Positions 1-10,752 of a stretch of DNA of 64,000 bases are shown here, piece after piece. Under the pieces are notes generated by a model that had not been told where the DNA came from, did no database searches, and saw only the letters and a program-made list of their open reading frames with translations. How positions within the stretch are numbered: the first letter of the stretch is position 1; each line of letters opens with the position of its first letter. The position numbers and the translations under genes were made by a program. The stretch comes from Saccharomonospora glauca K62 (lineage in GTDB: Bacteria; Actinomycetota; Actinomycetes; Mycobacteriales; Pseudonocardiaceae): NCBI RefSeq assembly GCF_000243395.2, contig NZ_CM001484.1, positions 1,661,568 to 1,725,567 on the forward strand. Reading direction: 5' to 3'.

Positions 1-2
1 CC

Positions 3-1205
3 GAACGGTTCGGTGTCGGCTCCGCGGCCCTGTCCGCCTTCACCGTCCTGCAGATCGGCGTGTACGCGGCCATGCAGATCCCCACCGGGGTCCTGGTCGA
101 CAGATTCGGGCCGCGCAGGATCCTCACCTGTGCCCTGGTCTTCCTCGGACTCGGGCAGGTGCTGCTCGCGCTGGCGGACACCTACGCCGTCGCGCTTCTC
201 GCCCGCGGCGTGCTCGGGCTCGGTGACGCCCTCACGTTCGTCTCCGTCCTCCGCCTGGCCGCCAACCACTTCCCCGGCAAGCAGTACATGCTCGTCACCG
301 CGTTGACCGGCACGCTCGGTTTCATCGGAAACCTGGCCGCCACGCTGCCGTTGACGCTCCTGCTCGCCGGCCCCGGCTGGACGCCGACCTTCCTCGTGGC
401 GGGTCTCGTCACCCTGGCGTTCACGGCGGCGGTGACCGTGGCCGTGCGTGACACCCCGACCTCCCGTACGTCCTCCTCGGCCGCGGAGTCGGCCTCGGAG
501 ATCGCGGTGCAGCTCAAGGAGGCACTGCGGGTGCCGGGAACGCGACTCGGGTTCTGGACGCACTTCACCACGCCGTTCTCCCAGAACGTCATGGTGCTGC
601 TGTGGGGCGTGCCGTTCCTCGTGGAGGGCCAGGGCTACTCCGCCACGACCGCGAGTTCCCTGCTGGCGGTGTTCGTGGTCGGTGCGATGGTCGCCGGCCC
701 GGTGCTCGGCGGATTCATCGGACGCAGGCCGGAACTGCGCATGCCGCTCGTGGCCGTGTACCTCGCGGCGACCGCGGTGGCGTGGGCGGTGTTGCTCGGC
801 TGGCCGGGTCAGGTGCCCGTCCCCGTCCTCGTGGCCGCGTTCGTCGTGCTCTCCTTCGGGGGTCCGTTCTCCACGGTCGGTTTCGCCCTCGCCCGCGACT
901 ACAACCCGATGGCCCGCGTCGGCACCGCCACGGGCATCGTCAACGTCGGTGGGTTCGTCGCCACCACGGTGGCGTCCCTGCTGATCGGGGTGCTGCTGGA
1001 GGCTACCGGCGACTACCGGATCGCCCTGGTGACGATGGTGCTCGTGCTCGCCTTCGGGGCCTGGCGGATCTGCGTGTGGTGGTTGAGGGCGCGGGCGGCC
1101 GTGTTCGCCGCCGAGGACCGGGGAGACCCGGTTCCGGTGCGGTTGCGCAGGCATCGTTGGGATTCGGTCCGCACGAGCTTCGGACGCTCTCCCTCGCCGG
1201 TGTAA
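3..1205 (+). CDS. MFS transporter, 5' end cut by window
   Basis: The reading frame is open from the first bases of the window to a TAA stop, so the N-terminus lies upstream. About 400 residues remain and form alternating hydrophobic segments typical of the major facilitator superfamily. A DRFGPRR stretch near residue 35 fits the conserved MFS loop 2-3 signature (D-R-x-G-R-R), and a second half begins after a charged central loop (DTPTSRTSSS, about residue 153). The C-terminus is basic. It should be a secondary transporter in the cytoplasmic membrane, but its substrate cannot be read from the sequence. It ends 52 bp before truB, which has its own promoter-like box, so the two are probably separate transcripts. 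Confidence 0.85.
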   Translation, partial: ERFGVGSAALSAFTVLQIGVYAAMQIPTGVLVDRFGPRRILTCALVFLGLGQVLLALADTYAVALLARGVLGLGDALTFVSVLRLAANHFPGKQYMLVTALTGTLGFIGNLAATLPLTLLLAGPGWTPTFLVAGLVTLAFTAAVTVAVRDTPTSRTSSSAAESASEIAVQLKEALRVPGTRLGFWTHFTTPFSQNVMVLLWGVPFLVEGQGYSATTASSLLAVFVVGAMVAGPVLGGFIGRRPELRMPLVAVYLAATAVAWAVLLGWPGQVPVPVLVAAFVVLSFGGPFSTVGFALARDYNPMARVGTATGIVNVGGFVATTVASLLIGVLLEATGDYRIALVTMVLVLAFGAWRICVWWLRARAAVFAAEDRGDPVPVRLRRHRWDSVRTSFGRSPSPV

Positions 1206-1245
1206 ACCGCCGTGACCGCCCGGCGGGGAGCCGGACGGCGGCGGT

Positions 1246-1251
1246 TACGCT
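1246..1251 (+). promoter_or_regulatory. -10 box of truB, leaderless-type
   Basis: TACGCT lies 6 nt before the GTG start of truB and no Shine-Dalgarno sequence is present. In actinobacteria a TANNNT box this close to the start codon is the usual sign of a leaderless mRNA. No clear -35 element is seen. This is inference from spacing. Confidence 0.5.
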
Positions 1252-1257
1252 GCGGGC

Positions 1258-2148
1258 GTGCCTGTGCAAGCTCCCGGACTGCTGATCGTCGACAAGCCCG
1301 GTGGGATGACGTCCCACGACGTCGTCGCCAAGGCTCGGCGTTTCCTGCGTACCCGCAGAGTCGGGCACGCGGGGACGCTCGACCCGATGGCCACCGGGGT
1401 GCTGGTGCTGGGGGTGGAGCGGGCCACGAAACTGCTCGGCCACCTGGCACTCGACCGCAAGACCTACCTCGCCACCATCGTCCTCGGTGCCGCCACCACG
1501 ACCGACGACGCCGAGGGCGAGGTCACGTCACGGGCCGAGGCCTCCGCCGTCGCGGCCGTCTCCGACACCGACATCGCCACGGGGATCGCCGCGTTGACCG
1601 GCGAGATCCTGCAGAAGCCCAGCGCGGTGAGCGCGGTGAAGGTAAACGGCAAGCGCGCCTACGCCCTCGTGCGGGCGGGGGAGGAGGTCGACCTGCCCGC
1701 CCGTCCGGTCACCGTGCACCGGTTCGACCTGCTGGCCACGCGCAGGGAGACCGGCCGCGTCGAACTCGACGTGATGGTGGACTGCTCGTCGGGCACCTAC
1801 GTGCGGGCGCTGGCACGCGACCTCGGCGCCGCGCTCGGTGTCGGCGGTCACCTCGGAGCGTTGCGACGTACGTCCGTCGGCCCGTTCACCCTGGCGAAGG
1901 CCCGCACCCTCGACGAGGTCGAGCGGGAACCGGGGTTGTCCCTGAGCCTGTCCGAGGCCGTGGCCGCCGCCTTCCCCCGCGTCGACGTGGACGCGCCCGT
2001 CGCGGCCGCGATCCGGCACGGACAGCGGATTCCCGCGGCGGGGTTGGATCGCACCTACGGTGTGTTCGCGCCCGACGGCCACGTGCTCGCGTTGGCACGG
2101 GACACCGGGCGCACGGCCAAGCCGGTGGTCGTCCTGGACCCGGCGTAG
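1258..2148 (+). CDS. truB: tRNA pseudouridine(55) synthase TruB
   Basis: TruB converts U55 of the T-loop of nearly all tRNAs to pseudouridine in the cytoplasm. The 296-residue product opens with the conserved LLIVDKPGGMTSHD segment and carries the catalytic motif GHAGTLDPMATG, with the nucleophilic Asp at residue 42. The KTY and CSSGTYVRALARDLG motifs follow in the normal order, and there is a short C-terminal PUA-like tail. The length is normal for actinobacteria. The GTG start directly precedes the conserved N-terminus and has no Shine-Dalgarno, but a TACGCT box lies 6 nt upstream. ribF follows after 94 bp, a standard actinobacterial pairing. Confidence 0.97.
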   Translation: MPVQAPGLLIVDKPGGMTSHDVVAKARRFLRTRRVGHAGTLDPMATGVLVLGVERATKLLGHLALDRKTYLATIVLGAATTTDDAEGEVTSRAEASAVAAVSDTDIATGIAALTGEILQKPSAVSAVKVNGKRAYALVRAGEEVDLPARPVTVHRFDLLATRRETGRVELDVMVDCSSGTYVRALARDLGAALGVGGHLGALRRTSVGPFTLAKARTLDEVEREPGLSLSLSEAVAAAFPRVDVDAPVAAAIRHGQRIPAAGLDRTYGVFAPDGHVLALARDTGRTAKPVVVLDPA

Positions 2149-2229
2149 CCGGTGGGACCCGAGGGCGCGTCTCGCTCCCGATCGGGGTCGGTGACCGGCC
2201 CACCGGCCGGGTGGAGGGGCCGGGAGGAC

Positions 2230-2235
2230 TACGCT
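2230..2235 (+). promoter_or_regulatory. -10 box of ribF, leaderless-type
   Basis: TACGCT, the same hexamer as before truB, ends 7 nt before the ribF GTG start. No Shine-Dalgarno sequence is present, so ribF is probably also made from a leaderless transcript. Inferred from spacing only. Confidence 0.5.
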
Positions 2236-2242
2236 GCACCAC

Positions 2243-3205
2243 GTGCAGCGATGGCGTGGTGTGACGGACCTGCCCGGCGACTGGGGCCGGTGCGTGGTCA
2301 CGATCGGAGTGTTCGACGGTGTCCACAAAGGTCACCAGGCGCTGATCTCCCGGACCGTGGAAACGGCGCGGCAGCGGGGACTGCCGAGCGTGGTCCTGAC
2401 CTTCGATCCACACCCGATGGAGGTCGTCCGTCCGGGAAGTCACCCCGCGCAGCTCACGACGCTCACCCGCAAGGCCGAGTTGGTGGAACGGTTGGGGGTC
2501 GACGTCTTCGCGGTCCTGCCCTTCACCCCGGAGCTGTCCCGGCTGAGCGCCGAGGAGTTCGTGCACGAGATCCTCGTCGACCGGCTGCACGTCGCCACCG
2601 TCATCGTGGGGGAGAATTTCCGCTTCGGGCACAAGGCCGCCGGCACGGTGGAGACGCTGAAGACGCTGGGACGACGGTTCGGGTTCACGGCGCACGAGGC
2701 CCGGCTGCAGGGGCTTTCCTCCTCCGAGGACGGCGAGCCCACCGAGATCACGTACTCGTCCACCTATGTGCGGTCGTGCATCGACGCCGGTGACGTGGTG
2801 GCGGCGGCCGAGGCCCTCGGCAGGCCGCACCGGCTGGAAGGCATCGTGGTGCGGGGCGAGGGGCGGGGCCGCCACCTCGGCTACCCCACGGCCAACCTGT
2901 CGCTGCCCCGTTTCGCCGCCGTGCCCGCCGACGGGGTCTACGCGTGCTGGTTCGTCCGGCAGTGGCGGGGGGAGGAGCAGCGACTGCCCGCCGCCGTGTC
3001 GGTGGGCACCAACCCCACTTTCTCGGGCCGGGAACGCACCGTGGAGGCCTTCGTCCTGGACTTCGACGACGATCTCTACGGCCAGCACGTGGCTCTCGAC
3101 TTCGTGCGGCGACTGCGGGGGCAGATCGCCTTCGACACCCCCGAGGCCCTCGTCGAGCAGATCGACGACGACGTGGTGCGCACCCGCCGCGTTCTGGAAC
3201 GGTAA
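2243..3205 (+). CDS. ribF: bifunctional riboflavin kinase / FAD synthetase RibF
   Basis: RibF phosphorylates riboflavin to FMN and adenylylates FMN to FAD. The 320-residue protein has the two expected domains. The N-terminal nucleotidyltransferase carries GVFDGVHKGH at residues 22-31 and a later YSSTYVRSCI segment (ISSTxIR equivalent). The C-terminal flavokinase domain starts near residue 200 with GRHLGYPTANL, the PTAN motif that binds Mg-ATP. The start is a GTG preceded by a leaderless-type -10 box. The gene lies between truB and the rpsO region, as in many actinobacteria. Confidence 0.96.
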   Translation: MQRWRGVTDLPGDWGRCVVTIGVFDGVHKGHQALISRTVETARQRGLPSVVLTFDPHPMEVVRPGSHPAQLTTLTRKAELVERLGVDVFAVLPFTPELSRLSAEEFVHEILVDRLHVATVIVGENFRFGHKAAGTVETLKTLGRRFGFTAHEARLQGLSSSEDGEPTEITYSSTYVRSCIDAGDVVAAAEALGRPHRLEGIVVRGEGRGRHLGYPTANLSLPRFAAVPADGVYACWFVRQWRGEEQRLPAAVSVGTNPTFSGRERTVEAFVLDFDDDLYGQHVALDFVRRLRGQIAFDTPEALVEQIDDDVVRTRRVLER

Positions 3206-3332
3206 GGGGCCGCTGACCTGGTGCGAATGCGAATACCGGGGGCTTTTCGTACCTGAACGGGTGTCGTGCGTGACAAGATGTGCCTGACCGGCGCGTCCCG
3301 GTCGACGTCATGGAGGGGAGCAGGACTGAGCC

Positions 3333-3812
3333 GTGGATGACCACAAGATCGTCCAGCGGAACATCGCGTTGCAGCGGGAGTGGTACGGCGAGCCACTCGG
3401 AGATCGCGTACGGAGGCTTGTGGTCGCCTTCAACGTCTCACAGGCATACCTCGCCGAGGTTCTGGGTATCAGCGCTCCCATGCTCAGCCAGGTGATGAGC
3501 GGCCGACGCGCCAAGATCGGTAACCCCGTGGTGCTCGCCCGGCTCATCATGCTCGAACGCAAGGTGCTCGACCCGGAGGTCGCGGCGGGCAGCAAGGAGG
3601 CCATCCGCGCCGCGCTGGAGGACGTCAAGGCGTCCCGACCGACGGTGAACCGGGACAACTTCCCCGTGGGGGTGGGGCCCGACGAGACGGCCGTGATCGC
3701 GGCTCTGCGGGAGATCGCCGAGGAGGAGAACCTACTGGAGGCCGCCGAGCGGCTCGACGAGGACTTCCCCGCCATCGCCGACCTGCTGCGCAGGGCGGGA
3801 AAGGCCCAATAG
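3333..3812 (+). CDS. XRE-type helix-turn-helix protein
   Basis: A 159-residue protein with an HTH of the Cro/C1 type at about residues 25-62 (VSQAYLAEVLGISAPMLSQVMSGRR). This is followed by a helical, acidic C-terminal half without a recognisable ligand-binding domain. The GTG start has an AGGA-containing Shine-Dalgarno (CAGGA, 7 nt upstream). It sits between ribF and the ThpR-like gene, and its stop is 10 bp before that gene's start, so the two are probably co-transcribed. It is presumably a transcription factor. Its targets are unknown, and I do not recognise it as a named regulator. Confidence 0.8.
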   Translation: MDDHKIVQRNIALQREWYGEPLGDRVRRLVVAFNVSQAYLAEVLGISAPMLSQVMSGRRAKIGNPVVLARLIMLERKVLDPEVAAGSKEAIRAALEDVKASRPTVNRDNFPVGVGPDETAVIAALREIAEEENLLEAAERLDEDFPAIADLLRRAGKAQ

Positions 3813-3822
3813 GAAGGCGGGC

Positions 3823-4380
3823 GTGGCCGAACGGGCCCGGTTGTTCAGCGCGGTGGTGCCTCCTTCCTCGGCGCTTCTCGCCCTTCGCCGCCAACTGCGG
3901 GAAGCCGGGGAGATCCGAGCACCGGGACTGCGGTGGACCACGGTGGAGCAGTGGCACGTCACCCTGGGTTTCTACGGAATGGACGACCCGGTGGCGCGGG
4001 CCGCGTGGCTGCGGGAACGGCTGACCGGACTCGCCGCACCGGTGGTGCGGATTGAGGGTTCGGGAGCGTTTCGCGGGGTACTCTGGGCCGGGGTCCACGG
4101 CAGCGGGCTCGCCGAAGTGGCGGAGGCTGCGCGAGCCGAGGGCGAGGAACGCCCGTACGTCGCCCACCTCACCCTGGCGCGGGCCCGACGCGGAACGCGG
4201 GCGCCGCAGCGTCTTGTTCAGGCGGCCATCGAGCGCTGGCGGCGGGCGCTCGCCGACCTCGAGAGCCCGGAGTGGACCGCCACCGAGGTAGTGCTGATGC
4301 GCAGTGATCCGGCCGGGGAGCCCGGAGCCGGGCCGCGGTACGGCGTGGTCGACCGGTTCCCACTCGACGCGCCGGGTTGA
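3823..4380 (+). CDS. thpR: RNA 2',3'-cyclic phosphodiesterase, ThpR/LigT family
   Basis: Members of the 2H phosphoesterase family hydrolyse 2',3'-cyclic phosphates on RNA, and early members were named 2'-5' RNA ligases. The 185-residue product shows both H-x-T/S motifs of the fold: HVTLGFYG near residue 47 and HLTLARAR near residue 112. The length is normal for the family. The start is a GTG with a GGAAGG Shine-Dalgarno. It is tightly linked downstream of the HTH gene, while 123 bp separate it from rpsO. The physiological substrate in actinobacteria is not established. Confidence 0.85.
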   Translation: MAERARLFSAVVPPSSALLALRRQLREAGEIRAPGLRWTTVEQWHVTLGFYGMDDPVARAAWLRERLTGLAAPVVRIEGSGAFRGVLWAGVHGSGLAEVAEAARAEGEERPYVAHLTLARARRGTRAPQRLVQAAIERWRRALADLESPEWTATEVVLMRSDPAGEPGAGPRYGVVDRFPLDAPG

Positions 4381-4503
4381 CGTGCGTGCGAACGTCGTCC
4401 CGTTGGTGAGCTGATAGTCTCGACAGTTGAGTCCGGCTGCGGTCCGTGGTGGCCGGTACTCGCACGATCCGATACACACGGCACAAGTTCGAGGAGTGAA
4501 CGC

Positions 4504-4773
4504 GTGGCTCTGACCACCGAGGAGAAGAAGGCGATCCTGGCGGAGTACGGACTGCACGAGTCCGACACGGGTTCGCCCGAGGCGCAGGTGGCGCTTCTGA
4601 CGAAGCGGATCACCGGCCTCACCGAGCACCTGAAGGTGCACAAGCAGGATCACCACTCGCGTCGTGGCTTGTTGCTGCTGGTCGGTCGTCGTCGCCGGCT
4701 GCTGAACTACCTGATGCGAGTGGACATCGAACGTTACCGTTCGCTGATTCAGCGACTCGGTCTGCGTCGATGA
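4504..4773 (+). CDS. rpsO: 30S ribosomal protein S15
   Basis: S15 binds the central domain of 16S rRNA early in 30S assembly. The 89-residue length and the motifs [27 protein letters not shown] and NYLMR match the family throughout. The GTG start is preceded by GAGGAG within a typical distance. It is followed by a long hairpin and then pnp, the classic rpsO-pnp arrangement in which PNPase levels are often set by RNA processing between the two genes. Confidence 0.98.
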   Translation: MALTTEEKKAILAEYGLHESDTGSPEAQVALLTKRITGLTEHLKVHKQDHHSRRGLLLLVGRRRRLLNYLMRVDIERYRSLIQRLGLRR

Positions 4774-4779
4774 CAGGCT

Positions 4780-4818
4780 CCGAGGGGGCGTGACCCGGAC
4801 GGGGTCGCGCCCCCTCGG
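4780..4818 (+). terminator. long hairpin between rpsO and pnp
   Basis: CCGAGGGGGCG (4780-4790) pairs perfectly with CGCCCCCTCGG (4808-4818), and the loop contains a further GACCC/GGGTC pairing. There is no U-tract. In Escherichia coli and in Streptomyces the rpsO-pnp intergenic hairpin is an RNase III processing site involved in PNPase autoregulation. By analogy this may be a processing or attenuation site rather than a simple terminator. Confidence 0.65.
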
Positions 4819-4997
4819 TACAAGAGAGCGATAACTGTGGGCGAGCGCAGAAGCGCACGAGGACGCCGCAGCCGGTCCTCGGTAGTGGCTGCCGGGGGCC
4901 TTCCCCGTCGGCTTCGATCGATGACCGGCCTCGTACCTCGCGCGCACCCCGAGGAGTGGGGAGGCGTCCGCCCGGATGTACGAGGAGTAACCAAGGA

Positions 4998-7418
4998 ATG
5001 ACTGACGTCAGCGGCACCGCCGCACCGGCCGTCCACGAGACGGAAGCCGTGATCGACAACGGGCGGTTCGGCCGCCGTACGGTCCGGTTCGAGACCGGAC
5101 GACTCGCCCGGCAGGCCGCCGGGGCCGTGGTGGCCTACCTGGACGACGAGACGATGGTGCTCTCGGCCACCACCGCGTCCAAACAGCCGAAGGACCAGTT
5201 CGACTTCTTCCCGCTCACAGTGGACGTCGAGGAACGGATGTACGCGGCGGGGCGGATCCCCGGAGCGTTCTTCCGTCGGGAGGGTCGGCCGTCCACCGAC
5301 GCCATCCTGACCTGCCGACTGATCGACCGGCCGCTGCGGCCGTCGTTCGCCGACGGCCTGCGTAACGAGATTCAGATCGTCGTCACCGTGCAGAGCCTGC
5401 ACCCCGACGACCCCTACGACGTGTTGGCGATCAACGCCGCGTCGGCCTCCACCCAGATCGGCGGGCTGCCGTTCTCGGGCCCCATCGGTGGGGTGCGCGT
5501 CGCGCTGATCGAGGACCAGTGGGTGGCGTTCCCCACCTGGTCGCAGTTGGAGCGCGCCACGTTCAACATGGTCGTGGCCGGCCGCATCGTGGGTGAAGCG
5601 CCCGAGGACGTCGCGATCATGATGGTCGAGGCCGAGGGCACCGAGAACACGCTCGCCCTGATCGCCGAGGGGGCCACGGCTCCCACGGAGGAGACGGTGG
5701 CGCAGGGGCTCGACGCCGCGAAGCCGTTCATCCGCGTGCTGTGCGAGGCGCAGCAGCGGCTGGCGGACGCCGCCGCGAAGCCGGTCGGGGAGTTCCCTCT
5801 GTTCCCCGCCTACGAGACCGACGCCTACGACGCGGTGGCGGCTATCGCGACCGAGGACCTCGGCAAGGCGCTCACCATCGCGGGCAAACAGGAGCGCGAG
5901 AACGCCATCGACGAGGTCAAGAACATGGTGCTCGAGCGCGTCGGCATCGGCGAGGGCGAGGCCTTCGAAGGGCGTGAGAAGGAGATCGGCGCCGCGTTCC
6001 GGGCCCTGACCAAGAAGCTGGTCCGGCAGCGCATCCTGCGGGACAAGGTGCGGATCGACGGCCGAGGCGTCACCGACATCCGGCAGCTTTCCGCCGAGGT
6101 GTCCGTGGTGCCCAGGGCGCACGGTTCGGCGCTGTTTGAGCGCGGCGAGACCCAGATCCTGGGCGTCACCACGCTCAACATGCTCCGCATGGAGCAGCAG
6201 CTGGACACGCTGTCGCCGGAGACGACGAAGCGTTACCTGCACCACTACAACTTCCCGCCGTACTCCACCGGTGAGACCGGCCGGGTCGGGACGCCGAAGC
6301 GGCGCGAGATCGGCCACGGCATGCTGGCCGAGCGTGCGCTCGTGCCCGTGGTGCCGAAGCGTGAGGAGTTCCCCTACGCCATCCGTCAGGTGTCCGAGGC
6401 CCTCGGGTCCAACGGTTCCACCTCGATGGGGTCGGTGTGCGCCTCGACGATGAGCCTGCTCAACGCCGGTGTGCCGCTCAAGGCTCCGGTGGCGGGCATC
6501 GCGATGGGGCTTGTGTCCGACGAGGTCGACGGCGAGACGCAGTACGTCGCGCTCACCGACATCCTCGGAGCCGAGGACGCCTTCGGCGACATGGACTTCA
6601 AGGTGGCGGGCACCAGGGACATCATCACAGCGCTCCAGCTCGACACCAAGCTCGACGGCATTCCGTCGGACGTGCTGGCCGCGGCTCTCAAGCAGGCTCG
6701 CGACGCCCGCCTCACGATCCTGGACGTCATGGCCGAGGCCATCGATGGGCCGGACGAGATGAGCCCGTACGCGCCGCGCGTGACGAGCCTGAAGGTGCCG
6801 GTGGACAAGATCGGCGAGGTCATCGGGCCGAAGGGCAAGATGATCAACTCGATCACGGAGGAGACCGGCGCCGACATCTCCATCGAGGACGACGGCACGA
6901 TCTACGTGGGCGCCGCCGACGGCCCCTCGGCCGCGGCCGCCATCGACAAGATCAACGCCATCGCCAACCCGCAGCTTCCGAAGGTCGGTGAGCGCTTCCT
7001 GGGCACCGTCGTCAAGACGGCGGCGTTCGGCGCGTTCGTCTCGCTGCTGCCCGGCAAGGACGGTCTCGTCCACATCTCCAAGCTGGGTAACGGCAAACGC
7101 ATCGACAAGGTCGAGGACGTGGTGAACGTCGGCGACAAGCTCCGCGTGGAGATCGCCGACATCGACAGCCGCGGCAAGATCAGCCTGGTCGTCGTCCGTG
7201 ACGAGGACGAGCAGGCCGAGGGCTCGCAGGCCGAGTCCTCCTCGGCGGAGTCGGAGAAGGGCAAGCAGGCGAAGCCGGAGAAGGAGCGGAGCTCGCGGCC
7301 GAGGCAGCGCACCCGTCGTGGGCGGAACCGCGGTGGCGACAAGGGCGGTGACAAGGGGGACCGCGCCGAGAAGGTCAACAAGCAGGCCGGTGAGGGCGGA
7401 CCGGCCGACGTCGAGTAA
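4998..7418 (+). CDS. pnp: polyribonucleotide nucleotidyltransferase (PNPase)
   Basis: PNPase degrades RNA 3'-5' phosphorolytically and can also add tails. In actinobacteria the enzyme has in addition been called guanosine pentaphosphate synthetase. The 806-residue protein has two RNase PH-like halves, a KH domain from about residue 597 with the GxxG loop IGPKGKM, and an S1 domain from about 663 ([21 protein letters not shown]). The last 65 residues form a low-complexity Arg/Gly/Lys-rich tail. I chose ATG 4998, with AAGGA immediately upstream, over an in-frame start 42 bp earlier that would add non-conserved residues. It lies downstream of rpsO across a strong hairpin. Confidence 0.97.
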   Translation: MTDVSGTAAPAVHETEAVIDNGRFGRRTVRFETGRLARQAAGAVVAYLDDETMVLSATTASKQPKDQFDFFPLTVDVEERMYAAGRIPGAFFRREGRPSTDAILTCRLIDRPLRPSFADGLRNEIQIVVTVQSLHPDDPYDVLAINAASASTQIGGLPFSGPIGGVRVALIEDQWVAFPTWSQLERATFNMVVAGRIVGEAPEDVAIMMVEAEGTENTLALIAEGATAPTEETVAQGLDAAKPFIRVLCEAQQRLADAAAKPVGEFPLFPAYETDAYDAVAAIATEDLGKALTIAGKQERENAIDEVKNMVLERVGIGEGEAFEGREKEIGAAFRALTKKLVRQRILRDKVRIDGRGVTDIRQLSAEVSVVPRAHGSALFERGETQILGVTTLNMLRMEQQLDTLSPETTKRYLHHYNFPPYSTGETGRVGTPKRREIGHGMLAERALVPVVPKREEFPYAIRQVSEALGSNGSTSMGSVCASTMSLLNAGVPLKAPVAGIAMGLVSDEVDGETQYVALTDILGAEDAFGDMDFKVAGTRDIITALQLDTKLDGIPSDVLAAALKQARDARLTILDVMAEAIDGPDEMSPYAPRVTSLKVPVDKIGEVIGPKGKMINSITEETGADISIEDDGTIYVGAADGPSAAAAIDKINAIANPQLPKVGERFLGTVVKTAAFGAFVSLLPGKDGLVHISKLGNGKRIDKVEDVVNVGDKLRVEIADIDSRGKISLVVVRDEDEQAEGSQAESSSAESEKGKQAKPEKERSSRPRQRTRRGRNRGGDKGGDKGDRAEKVNKQAGEGGPADVE

Positions 7419-7457
7419 CGGCCACCCACGAAAACCCCATCCACGAACGAACGACCT

Positions 7458-7501
7458 CGAACGGCCCGTCGCCGACGACACCGGCGGTGACGGGCCGTTC
7501 G
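7458..7501 (+). terminator. hairpin between pnp and pepR
   Basis: A perfect 13-bp inverted repeat, CGAACGGCCCGTC (7458-7470) with GACGGGCCGTTCG (7489-7501), encloses a smaller GCCG/CGGC pairing. It lies 40 bp after the pnp stop and 23 bp before the next start. No U-run follows, so it may act as an mRNA 3' stabiliser or as a U-less terminator, both common in high-GC actinobacteria. Confidence 0.6.
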
Positions 7502-7523
7502 GGTGAGGTGAGTCGACGAAGTC

Positions 7524-10119
<2,596 letters not shown>

Positions 10120-10126
10120 CGAGTTT

Positions 10127-10651
10127 TCAGAACCGCAGCAGACTCGCGAACACCGCCGGAGCCGCCGCCAGGGCGCTGAACCGCACGAACCGCCCGAGGA
10201 ACCCGAGTACCACGAACAGCGACGGCCGCATCCGCGCGATGCCGGCGAGCACGGCCGTGGCCATGTACGGGGGGAGTCCGATCAGCGAGCTCACCCCGTA
10301 GGTGGTGGTCATCCAGTGTGGGTGTCGGCGGCAGCGTTCGCGCACCGTCTCCAGGAACGCGCGCAGCCTCTTGGTGCGCTCCCGCCAGCGTTGCCGGAGC
10401 GGGGAGAGCGGCCGATCCTCGTGCCGGAGCTTTGCGTGCAGGAGCGGGGGCAGCTCGATGGTGCCGCGAGCGGCCAGGTAGTAGAGCAGCTTGCCCAGGA
10501 CCTGCCCCAGCGCGACGGCCGCGCCGATGCCGATCCACGGCAGGGACGGTTCGCTGGTGACAAGCCCCACCACGAACAACTCGATGCTCACGACCGGCAG
10601 CACGGACGCGCCGAAGGCGACACAGAGCGAAAGGCACAGCCAGGCGAGCAC
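10127..10651 (-). CDS. VTT/YqaA-type small membrane protein
   Basis: A 174-residue protein with four to five hydrophobic segments and a basic cytosolic loop in the middle (RQRWRERTKRLR). The glycine/proline pattern (GQVLGKLLYYLAARG ... YGVSSLIGLPPYMATAVLAG) resembles the SNARE-associated/VTT (DedA-like, YqaA-like) family, which includes lipid scramblase or transporter proteins. The match is by pattern only. The start is a minus-strand codon at 10651, with GAAAGG upstream. It is a single gene converging on the dapB operon. Confidence 0.65.
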   Translation of the reverse strand: MLAWLCLSLCVAFGASVLPVVSIELFVVGLVTSEPSLPWIGIGAAVALGQVLGKLLYYLAARGTIELPPLLHAKLRHEDRPLSPLRQRWRERTKRLRAFLETVRERCRRHPHWMTTTYGVSSLIGLPPYMATAVLAGIARMRPSLFVVLGFLGRFVRFSALAAAPAVFASLLRF

Positions 10652-10752
10652 CGGAGACCCTTTCGAGGGACGAGCGGGGTGACGCTCACCTTAGCGATCT
10701 CTCGGTGCTCGCGGAGGCGGATCGGCCAATTCCGGCGAAAACGGAGCCGAGG

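Noticed and set aside
4956-4997. Upstream start for pnp
   Set aside because: It would add 14 non-conserved residues and lacks a ribosome site, while ATG 4998 has AAGGA directly upstream.
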